Assembly (NCBI GenBank): GCA_020631735.1
Contig: CM036201.1
Span: forward strand, 71,505,253-71,569,252
Direction of reading: 5' to 3'
Length of the DNA stretch: 64,000 nucleotides
From: Saccharum officinarum
Lineage: Eukaryota > Streptophyta > Magnoliopsida > Poales > Poaceae
Shown piece by piece: positions 33,609-45,000 of this stretch. How positions within the stretch are numbered: the stretch's first letter is position 1; every line of letters begins with the position of its first letter. Position numbers and translations under genes: made by a program. The notes beneath the pieces are model-generated. The model made no database searches and was not told where the DNA came from. It saw nothing but the letters and a program-made list of their open reading frames with translations.

Positions 33609-35788
33609 TAAGTACTCAAATTTACCATGTGTGGAGTGAGTTTTGAGTTTCATCTCTTAGCTTAGCCCCCTCTTACGAAGATCCGCCAATGCATGTAGTT
33701 TCCTTTTACATCATCCAAACACACAACCTCTATTGTTCCTGCATTTTGAAATCATATAGAATCTCATATGTGAGACATTTTGTTCTATATTTTTCCTCAT
33801 GCTTTCTAAATATAAGGCCTCGGTAAGATGAAATAGTAGCTTTCAAGTTGACAAAGTAGCAAAGCCATCACCCATGTACCGGACAATACACTAGTGTTAA
33901 AAGAAGTCCATGTGTTTACTGAACGGGTCTAAAAATTACGAGATTAAACTAAAAAAGAAAAAGAAATCATCATTAGATTTTATCGTGATCTAACAAATTA
34001 AACTAAACCAAAGAATTCACACCAAATAAATTTAATATAAAGTAAATTTGCGGTAATAAATGGGAGTAGAAATTGATTTCCTTACAAATTTTGAAATAAA
34101 AATACCTAAATAAAGAATACATGTGTAAAACACAATCAATAAAAGACAAAATTTGAATAAATTAAAATATTCTTAAAAACAATATTTTGATCTCCAGATG
34201 AATTGAAAACAAAAATATATAAATAAATAGTCTATAAATAGTAATTAGAAAGTATTTAAATTTAACATTGAAAAATAGTAATTTGATTTCCCTATGTTTG
34301 AAAAAAATACATAAATAAAAAATCAGCATATTGGTATAAGTAAAGTTAATAGTAATCTTTTTCACTCCCAAGTGCTAAAAACTAGCACATGATCTTATAG
34401 ATCAAGATTGTAATGGTTTAGATTTACCCAAAAAAATAAAAAAATAGTACAAATTCAAATATAGAAAGAGAATGGTATATATAGAATTTAAATATAGCAT
34501 TACAAATTGACTTTTTCATGTAGATAAGCAAACTATAACTAAGTGATAAAATGCATGCATAAGAGCTATATTAGCATGCCATCACTATATTTTGCATGTT
34601 CATAAAAATCATTGATGCGCTTCAAATTCCCACGCCGCTCCTTCTCCCATTGTGTTGTAAGCCTCACCATCTCAAATTGCTCTTTTGTCATAGCCTTAAG
34701 ATCATTGATTCACTTTTTTCATGTGTTTATGTCCCAAAAGTTTAGCACCAACATCGATATCGGTGAAGGCAAACAAGTAGATAGTATAATGATTGTGGCT
34801 CAAATTTAACGTATTTCATAGTGATTGTGATGACCAAGGAGAATAAAACAAGTTCGATCAGTCAAGATTATGATAAAAGCATATCTTCTTTTGATGTCTT
34901 ACAAGCTATTGATCAAACAAAATTCCTTGGTGCACATGTTTAACAAGTTCGCAAGCAACACGTTGTACGTGTAATTCTCAAAAAGAAAAACAAAGGGGTA
35001 TTGTTTGGTTTTTTTTCACGAGAAGTTGGACACAAGTGGAAACAATTATGATCATAGCATGGTTCACAACAATGCGGTAGAGTGGCATAAGTAGTAGTCT
35101 AGAGATCACCAACCCACTGGTGTTAGTGATGGATCCACAGTTTTTATTTTAGAATGCTTACGTTTTGCTGTGGTGATGGGGCCGACCAACGAATGTTCGA
35201 GGCAATATATTGCCTCTAGCCGACATGAATAACATTGTGGTGAATTCGGCAATGGTTTATAGTAAAAAAAAAGGGTAAACGTGGATTTGTAGGTAGGAGT
35301 AAGGTATTAGATTATTAGGATCTTAAATTTTCTAGAGGGACAGAGAATAAGAAATGTTGTGATAGTGATTCTGTTAAGCTCAACAAAGAACTGAAAGTTA
35401 CCTAGATTTTGCATCAGTAAAAATTACAGAGTTATGGGATATGAGTGTAGAAACTAAGCCAAAGAATTGATTGGTGAATACTGTATAAATTTTATGCAAG
35501 TGGACGTAGTTATTATGAAGCATCAATAGAAAAAAAGACTTCTTCTCAAAAGTTACTTAAAAACTTAATAATTAATAATAGATATACAATGAGGAAAAAA
35601 AGCTACCCGTCATCTTGCTAGTTTGGTATCTCCAATCGTCACGCTGAAGAAACTCTCCTATGGCTATGGCTGCTCCCAAACCTTCGCACTGGGCACTGGC
35701 AGTGACCGAGCCAGGCGGCGGCCGGGGGACTTTTTGCCTTGCCTGGCCTGTCCTCTTGCCATGGTCCCGGTCCACGAGGCATCCACCC
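33609..35788. other. AT-rich region upstream of the 5-phosphatase gene
   Basis: Strongly AT-rich with poly-A and poly-T runs and no open frame of interest. It is probably decayed transposon sequence. The promoter of the following gene should lie in the last few hundred bases. Confidence 0.5.
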
Positions 35789-35795
35789 ATATAAA
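35789..35795 (+). promoter_or_regulatory. TATA box of the 5-phosphatase gene
   Basis: ATATAAA lies in CCACCCATATAAACCCACG, about 250 bp upstream of the chosen ATG (36040). A pyrimidine-rich CTCTCTCTCACAG follows ~25-35 bp downstream, a typical plant transcription start and leader. This placement argues against using the in-frame ATG at 35761. Confidence 0.6.
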
Positions 35796-36039
35796 CCCAC
35801 GCGCCACCAGTCCACGCTCTCTCTCACAGTTGCCTCCCCTGCACGGTCCCGCCCCTCCCTGTCCCTGCTTCCCCTTCCGCTCCCGCAACGGGTGGCCTCC
35901 GTTCCGGCCCCGCCCGACCCTCCCCATCCCCTCCCTCACCTCTCCGGCGCTCGCCTCCGGCTCCTCCTGCAGTCACGCCGCCTTCTTATCGCTTCCAAAA
36001 TCGCAAAGCCGGATTGGAACGCGCATCGCGCGCGGGGAC

Positions 36040-39000
36040 ATGGACCCGGACGACGAGCCGTCGGCGCAGCGGAAAGCCGTCGACTTGCACCTGCCGCGCG
36101 ACACGGAGCCTGCGTCCGCGCCCGCGTTCACCCGCCGCGCCGCGCCACGCGTTGTCGCCTCCGCCTCCCCCTCGGCGCAGCGCTGCGCGTCGTTCCCGCA
36201 GCGCCACGGCCACGGCCACGGCGAGACGGCGCTCGCCACCGCGGCCTCCTTCGCCGCCTGGGTCGACGGCACCTCGGTATCGGCGTCGCCGTCGGCGGTG
36301 GCGGCGGCACTGGAGCGGGCGATGTCGCAGTACGGCGGCGCGGGCGGCGCGCTGCCGGAGTTCGTCGGCGCCGGCGGGGGCGAGGGCATCTTCCGCGTGC
36401 CGCTCCGCGCGGCGATGCACCCGGCCCGCCCGCCGGCGCTCGAGGTGCGGCCCCACCCGCTGCGGGAGACGCAGGTGGGCGCCTTCCTGCGGACGCTGGC
36501 GTGCGACCCTCGGCGGCGGCAGCTGTGGGCGGGCGCCGAGTCCGGGGTCCGGGTGTGGGACCTCCACGAGGCGTTCCGCGGGTGGCGGCCGGGCGCTGGG
36601 CCGCGGCGCCGCGGCGACGAGGAGGCCGCGCCGTTCAGGGAGTCCGTGCCGGTCCCGCCCGTGCTCTGCGCCGCGGTCGACGGCGCCAACGGGCTGGTGT
36701 GGACGGGGCACAGGGACGGCAGGATCAGGGCGTGGCGCATGGACCACGCCGCGCCCTCGCCCGTCGGAGGAGGCCCCGCCGGCGGTGCGCCCATGTTCAT
36801 GGAGGCTCTCTCGTGGCAGGCGTACGGCCGCACGCCGGTGCTCGCCATCGTCGTCACGTCGTACGGTAACAAGCTTTGCTTGCTCGATCATCTCGTTGTT
36901 TTGTGCTCTGTTGACTGTTTCTAGCAATTAGACAATGCCACTTTTTCGGTGCCAGAAGGTGTGCTGGGAATTCGGAATGTTCGGTTTTTTACTGGCTGAT
37001 TTCACGTCACTGAATTGTGATAGCTTAGCAATAAAGTTCTGGGACCTCTAGTAGTCAGTATAGTTATTGACTTTGTTGATGACGAGAATTTTGAATCCCA
37101 AATTAGAATATTATCATGCCACCGTTAAATCTTAGCTATATATGTTAAGTACTTTATGTCCAAGTTTTGTTGTTTTGTATGAGGTGGGGACAGCTACAAA
37201 TAGAGTAGGGACTAGCTACAAGTTATTCTGGAATGGCGTCATTCCCTTGTCTTCCTTAGGTGAATACGCATGGATTTAGCGCATTTGGCGTCTCTTTCTA
37301 GCTGGAGAAGTTTTGTTGGGTAGAGTCAGCCTTTGTGGTGTCTTTTCATACAGAAATGGAATTAGCCTGTGGAACCTTTATAACTACCATAATCCTTGAG
37401 TACTAATTTGCAAAATTCAAATCATTCCTTCTTGTTGTTGAGATGCTCAATGATGTTATCCTTATCCATAATCTATATGATTCTTGAGATCAACAACTCT
37501 GTACTCTCGATTGAAAGTTCAAAACCTGTTCTCCCAGCTTCATTGGGATACTTTCATTTTGCCTTCTGTCAATGTCTGAATCACTAGATCTTATTGTTTG
37601 AGTCTGTTCATCTCTGATGTTTTATAGTTCATGTGTTAACATAGATTCTGATTTAGAAGGGCTAAACGGTATCCAAATTTATCGTTTCATTTAATCTCTT
37701 GGAAACAGGTGAAATTTGGTCAGGATCGGAAGGGGGTGTCATAAAGGCATGGCCTTGGGACGCCATTGCTAAGTCCCTCTCATTTACATCAGGAGAAAAT
37801 CATATGACTGCCTCGCTGGTTGAAAAATCCTATATTGACCTTAGGAACAATGCTACAGTTGGTAACATGTGCTCTTTGCCTGCTGCTGATGTGAAACACA
37901 TGCTTGCAGATCGCTGCAGAGCAAAAGTTTGGAGTCTAACTAGCATGACATTTGCTCTTTGGTATGCTTTGATAAATATAGATATATTTAACAGTCCCAA
38001 GTTCACCGGCACTTATTTATATATATATTTTATACAGGGATGCTAAGACTAGGGAGCTTTTAAAAGTATTTGGCATCGATGGCCAAGTCGACTTAGCTTG
38101 GCCGGAGGCCCCAGTAATGCCAGAACAGTTCATAGAGGAAGAGATTAAAGTAAAAGCCACAAAAAAGGAGAAACCGCAAGGTTCTTTCAGTTTTTTTCAG
38201 AAATCTAGGAATGCCTTGATGGGCGCAGCTGATGCTGTACGCAGAGTTGCAACAAAAGGAACATTGGTGGAAGACAATCGGCGAACCGAAGCAGTTGCTC
38301 AAGCAATGAATGGGACAATTTGGTCTGGTTGCACAGATGGTTCAATTATTGTGTGGGATGGAAATGGGAATAGATTGCAGGAATTTCATTATCATAGTTC
38401 TTCTGTTCAATGCATAAAGACACTTGGAGAAAGGGTTTGGGTGGGCTATGCAAGTGGCACTATTCAAGTTATGGATGTTGAAGGTAACCTTCTGGCAGGA
38501 TGGATTGGTCATAGCTGTCCAATCATAAACATGGCAATCGGTGGTTCTTACATATTTTCTTTGGCACATCATGGTGGTATTCGAGGATGGCCTCTAAGTT
38601 CCCCTAGCCCTCTCGATGATATTCTACGCTATGAATTGGCTAGCAGGGAGCTGTCATATACAAGGCTAGAGAACCTTAAAATACTGGTTGGGACTTGGAA
38701 TGTTGCACAAGAGAAAGCTTCTCCTGAAGCACTAAGGTCATGGTTAGGTGGTGCATTTTTTGATGTTGGGTTAGTGGTGGTAGGTTTGCAAGAGGTCGAG
38801 ATGGGTGCTGGAGTTCTTGCCATGGCAGCAGCCAAAGAAAGTGTGAGATACTTTGCCTCACCTTAATATTATTTCTTTCTTGTCAAGTGGGAAGGTAGCA
38901 TTCAATTTGGCTAATAGTGTCAGAACAGGGAGAAAAAAAATCTGGTTAAGAATTTTGAATTGAAGATATTTAAAGAATAAGTTTACATAGTTTCTGACAA

Positions 39001-42000
39001 TCTTCCTATTGTCTCTGTGCTAGAGATTATGTTTCTATTGATTTGGGCTAACCCTAGAAGGGTAGCTATATAGGTAACCATACATGGGCGTCATGGGCCT
39101 AGCCTTATGGGCCTAATACACACATATTCCAACACCCCCCGCAGTCTGAACTACCGGCGCAGCGGAGTTCCAGGCTAAATAAGAAGAAGAAAGAACACAC
39201 ACACATGGCCCCCCCCACAGACGTAACTAGCCACTGGTGATGTTGAGGCTGGAGCGAAACTCGGTGAAGGTCGAGGACGGGAGGCCTTTGGTGAAGATGT
39301 CCGCGAACTGGGAGGTGGTTGGAACATGAAGGACTCGCACCTCGCCCATGGCCACCCGATCACTGACAAAGTGTAGGTCGATCTCCACGTGCTTCGTCCG
39401 CTGGTGTTGGATGGGGTTGGTGGAGAGGTAGACCGCACTGACATTGTCGCAGTAGATCAGTGTGCTCCGGGAGGGCGGAGTGTGCAGCTCAGCGAGAAGC
39501 TGCCGGAGCCAGGAGGCCTCAGCCACGCCGTTAGCGACAGCGTGGTACTCCGCCTCGGCACTGGACCGGGAGACCACATTCTGGCGCTTAGACGACCAGG
39601 ACACCAGGTTGCCGCCGAAGAAGACAGCGTAGTCGGAGGTGGAGCGGCGAGTGTCCGGACACCCCGCCCAGTCAGCGTCAGTGTAGACGACAAGGTCGGC
39701 GGAGGAAGACCGGTGAAGAAGGAGGCCGTAGTCGATCGTGCCCCGGAGGTAGCGGAGGAGGCGCTTGAGAGCCGTGAGGTGAGGCTCCCGGGGATCATGC
39801 ATGTGAAGACAGATCTGCTGAACTGCATATGTGATGTCCGGCCGGGTGAAGGTGAGGTACTGGAGGGCACCAGTAAGACTCCGGTATGCAGTGGGATCTG
39901 ACACTGGGGGTCCCTCAGCCTCTAACAGCTTGCCCTGAGTATCAACCGGAGTGTAGCAGGGGTTGCAGTCAGTCATTCTAGCCCGCTCCAGGATATCTCG
40001 AGTATACTGCCGCTGGTGAAGAAGTGACCCGGCAGGGTGATGCTCAACAGTGACCCCGAGAAAATGGTGGAGCACACTCAGATCCTTCATAGCAAACTCT
40101 TACTGAAGAGCGGTGATGATCCGGCGGAGAAGTGGTTCACTAGAGGCTGTGAGGACAATGTCATCAACATAGAGCAGCAAGTATGCAGTGTCGGCTCCAT
40201 GGTGATAGATAAACAGAGATGTATCAGACTTGGCCTCCACAAACCCCAGTGTCAGCAGGAAAGCAGCAAATCGATGGTTCCACGCCCGGGGTGCCTGCTT
40301 GAGGCCGTAGAGAGACCTGTTGAGCCGGCAGACCATGTCAGGACGGGAGGAATCAATGAACCCCGCCGGCTGACTGCAGTACACTGTCTCGGTGAGAAGG
40401 CCGTGCAGAAAGGCATTCTTGACGTCCAGCTGATGGACGGGCCACGACCGAGCAAGCGCCAGTGAGAGCACGGTGCGGACGGTGGCCGGCTTGACCACCG
40501 GGCTGAACGTCTCATCATAGTCGACCCCAGGGCGCTGAGTGAAGCCCCGGAGAACCCAGCGAGCCTTGTAGCGCTCGAGAGTGCCATCAGCCCGACGCTT
40601 GTGGGTCCAGATCCACTTGCCGGTGACGACGTTGGAGCCCGGCGGCCGGGGCACCAACTCCCACGTCTGGTTGGCGAGGAGCGCGGCGTACTCCTCTTCC
40701 ATCGCGCGACGCCAGTGAGTATCCAACAGGGTGTCACGGACGGAAGAGGGTACCGGGGAGACCGGCGCGTCGCCGGTCGATGCCGCAAGGGCCCGGGGTG
40801 GCAGAGTGCTAGCCGCGTGCCGTGTCACCATCGGGTGAACATGCCGCGGGTGTCGGTGAAAAAGCGGCGGGTGGTAGACCGGCGGTGCGTCACGGGCCGG
40901 CAGGGACTGAGGTGGTGGTGTCGGTGTCCCCGGCGGAGAAGGGACCGTGAGTGGCGGCGGCCGCGCCCTGCGCTGGTACACCCGTACCGGCGCTGCGTAC
41001 CGCGAAGGAGGTGTCGGGGCAGCACCGGGCGACAGCCCCCCGGGGCCGTATCGGGGAGCGAGGTCCCCGGATCGGCGCCAGACGGAGAGGTCGGGGCCGC
41101 GACAGAGGACGACGGGCCCGGACCCGCCGGGGAGCCGGGACAGGTGCCCGGCAGGGAGCGCGGCGAAGCAGTACCTGCAGGAGACCACGGAAAAGGTGGC
41201 TGGACCACCGTGTCAGCGGGAAAAAGGGAGGAGGGATCAGGAACATGAGTGGTGGTGGGTGTGGTGGAGAAGGGAAGGACGGACTCATCGAACACCACAT
41301 GGCGAGAGATGAGGACCCGTCGGGAGGTAAGGTCAAAGCACCGGTACCCCTTGTGATCCGGGGAGTACCCGAGGAATACACAGAGTGGAGCGGGGGTCCA
41401 GCTTGTGTGAAGACGTGGCAGCGGTGTTGGGGTAACACGCACACCCAAAGACGCGAAGGTGTTCGTACCGCGGAGGGGTACCGAAAAGGGCGTGATGTGG
41501 TGTAGGAGCGGGACAGACAGTGGAAGGAAGACGGTTGAGGAGGTAGGTGGAGGTGTGCAAGCCCTCAGCCCAGAAGCGAGCTGGGAGAGAGGCTTGAAAC
41601 AGAAGGGTGCGCACGGTGTCATTGGTGGTGCGAATCATGCGTTCAGCTTTGCCATTCTATGAGGAGGTATATGGGCAAGACATGCGCAACTGAACACCGT
41701 GAGAGAGGAAGAAAGCCCGGGAGGTGGAGTTATCAAACTCACGACCATTGTCACACTGGACGGCCTTGATGATAAGGCCAAACTGTGTGGACATCCAAGT
41801 GAAGAAGTGAAGGAGCGTGGAAAACGTATCAGACTTCGCACGCAAGGGAAAGGTCCACGAATAATGCGAAAAATCATCAACAACCACAAGATACTTATAG
41901 CTAGAAATACTGATAACAGGAGATGTCCATAGGTCGCAATGTACAAGATCAAAAATGTGGGCCGCATGTGAAGAAGAGCTATGAAAAGGAAGACGAACAT

Positions 42001-45000
42001 GTCAGCCCAATTGGCACGCATGACACAAATGCTCAGCATGAGCCCGAATACAAGGAATGTCGGAGCTACGACTGGGCTGCATCAGGGCATCACGTCCAGG
42101 ATGGCCGAGGCGCCGGTGCCAAGTAGTAGAGGAGGTAGAGGCGGCGAAGACAGCTGACAAAACGGACGGCGAAGAGGATGAAGTAGCCGTCGAGAAGCGA
42201 AGAGCGTAAAGGGGCCCCGTGCTGTCACATCGAAGCAGAGGACGTCGGGAAGCCAAATCCTTTACAGTAAGACCAGAAGAGTCAAATTCCACAGAACAAG
42301 AATTGTCAGCTGTAAAACGACGAATAGAAAGGAGGTTGTGAACCATAGAAGGAGCGACAAGAACATCAGGAAGACGGAAGGAGCCATGAGCACCGGCGGT
42401 ACCCACAGACGTGACAGGAAGACACGAACCATTTGCGACCATAATGGACGAAGGGAGAGAGGAAGAGGGAGAATGAACAGAAGAGAGTATACCAGGGTCA
42501 GCGGTGGTGTGGTAGGTGGCACCCGAGTCGGCGATCCACTCAGGGCCGACAGGGGGTGTCAGGCCCATAGTGCTGAACGACCGAGCCAAGGCCGCCTAGT
42601 CCCAACCGACAAGCCCAGGCGGGGTGCCGGAGGGTGTGGCCCACGGAGACGTAGTGGAGACGCCGGGAGGTGGAGCACCAGTGAACATGGCCGCCGGTGG
42701 GCGAGGCACACCTCCAGGAGCGTGGAAAGGCCACATAGAGATGCGCCCAGACCACGGGTTGTGGAAGGACGGCCATGATGCACCGTGTGGAGCCGTCGGC
42801 GCCACCTGCCCGCCACGGCCCCCTCCACGTCCAGTGCCGCGGTGACGGCGACCGCCACGGCCCCCCCACCCCCACTCAGCCCAGAGGGAGGAGGACCAAG
42901 AAGGGACGACGGCGGCGTAGCGGACGGACGCGGTGGAACGAACGGACGCGGTGGAGTGGCCGCCAGGGCCGTCGAGGAAGTCGAGGCCCCCAGGGCGGCG
43001 GTGGACCCAGGCTGGAGACCCTGAGCAAGCTCTTCCATGACAAGATCGTCACGGACCTGGAGGAAGGTGGGGAAGGGGCGCTGGCGGGTGATCCATGTCC
43101 GAAGGTGGGCGTAGCGGTCGCTGAGCCCGCGGAGGACATTGAGGACGAGGATGCGATCCTCCACGGGAAAACCGTGGAGGTAGGAAGGAGGGGGAGGAGG
43201 AGTACGCCGGCCAGCCATGGCGGCGGCGGCGGCGCCAGCCAGGGGGCGGCGGCGGCGGCTGGAAGGGAAGGGAAGGAGACCTAGGCCTGTGATACCATGC
43301 TAGAGATTATGTTTCTATTGATTTGGGCTAACCCTAGAAGGGTAGCTATATAGGTAACCATACATGGGCCTCATGGGCCTAGCCTCATGGGCCTAATACA
43401 CACATATTCCAACACTCTACTCCACCCGTTTCATGATTTAAGGAAGATTTTCCTATAGGCTTGTTCAAAATATGTGACCTCTTGAAAAATCGAGGGAGTA
43501 TTCGATGAATTATCCACCTACTACCATTAATTGACAACATTGTTTCTTTTTCTTGAACAATATTGTGAAATTGAGGGAATATTTGTGAATCTTCATGTTT
43601 GTGGTCCTGAAGCTCTCAATCATTTAGGTTTTATTGTGCCAAAATGCAATGTAAATACACCCTAATTCTTGTACTGTGTCTCCACCTTGTTACCATTTGC
43701 TCTCCATCCCGAGTTAAAGTTTTCAATGTTGTAGCTTATAGGAAGGGATATCCTCTGACTCCTGTTCACAATTAACAGATTCTTCTATTACTTAAAACTT
43801 GGGAAGTTAATGTATTTTGTTCTCGTATTAATTATAGATCCATTTTTAGAAAGTATCCATTTTACCCCTGATAACTGAAAGGGAGGGAACACTAATAAGT
43901 TTATATTTTCCCTACTCATTACTGTATTCTGATCTTTCTTCTGCTGCTTTCAGTTTAATCCAGAAATGTCAACATCACCAGCTACCGTCACCTACTATTT
44001 TGTGCTCTTTTGATTATTGTTCTATAAGGTGATTATTTGATTCAATATATCTGTCTTATGGCCTTAGGTAGGGCTTGAGGGCAGTGCCAATGGGCAGTGG
44101 TGGATAGACAGTATTGGCAAAACACTTGATGAGGGGATATCCTTCCACAGAGTTGGTTCAAGGCAGTTGGCAGGATTACTTATTGCTGCATGGTACTGAC
44201 TAATCATGAATAATTCTTAATAACACATTGTAAATTTCTGTTCACATGATTATTACAGTTTGCGCTTAAATACTTTTCTCATCTCATATTTCCACATTCG
44301 ACGTCATGATTATCTGAAGGGCAAGTAATGACCTTAAGCCACATGTTGGTGATGTTGATGCTGCTGCAGTACCATGTGGCTTTGGGCGTGCTATTGGCAA
44401 CAAGGTAAGCGATTGTCAAGGCAACTTCACTTTCTTGTTTCTGATGAAGGTACCAGGTACCATGTGTCTGATCTGCATCTTACCACTAGGCATCCCCTAG
44501 CTCTCCCTTCTGCACAATATAAAATAAAAGAAAATGTTTGCAGAAAAAGGAAAAGAGAAACTGGCAATCTGCATGGTATTTATTAGAGTTAATGCATAAA
44601 TGCAAATATAGAATCTGTAAACTTATTAAAATGTGCTGTTCTTTTTGTGGCTGTACCATGAAGAAGCAATGTGTCCGCCTGTGTTAGAACAAAAGAATTC
44701 AACTGACGGCTAAGTTTGAAAGGTTCTAACTTCAGTAATCCACAGATAAACTCTTGAAACTATATATTTGAATTCAATAGGTGATTATTAGCTTTTCATG
44801 CCTGTCAAAGTTGTGCTCCAAATTTTCTTCGCCGTTCCACACTGTAACTATAAATGACAGCTGATGCTTCTTTCAGGGTGGTGTCGGATTAAGAATAAGA
44901 GTCTTTGATCGCAGGATATGTTTTGTAAACAATCATTTTGCTGCACATCAAGAAAATGTTAGCCGTCGTAATGCTGATTTCGACCACATTTATCGGACAA

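Larger units (their letters stand above)
39018..43414 (-). mobile_element. Ty1/copia retrotransposon in intron 3, antisense
   Basis: A complete element of 4397 bp: 117-bp LTRs at both ends, a primer-binding site complementary to initiator tRNA-Met (TGGTATCACAGG on the minus strand, 43286-43297), gag-pol remains, and a polypurine tract (CTGCGGGGGG, minus strand, 39135-39144). The flanking pentamers are CTCTG (39013-39017) and CTCTA (43415-43419), a target duplication with one mismatch. It lies between the splice sites at 38843 and 44067, so exons are untouched. Confidence 0.92.

Noticed and set aside
35623..36039. An upstream start (ATG 35623 or 35761) extending exon 1 in frame
   Set aside because: A TATA box at 35789-35795 and a leader-like pyrimidine stretch place the transcript start after these ATGs, and the added residues look like a translated leader.
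35973..36927. Long antisense and +2/+3 frames of ~300 residues over exon 1 of the 5-phosphatase gene
   Set aside because: They are by-products of GC-rich third positions in the true frame; only the plus-strand frame from 36040 shows WD40 blades and continues into the spliced gene.
39389..42126. Plus-strand open frames of 170-215 residues within the intronic Copia element
   Set aside because: They oppose the recognised gag-pol on the minus strand and have no domain of their own.
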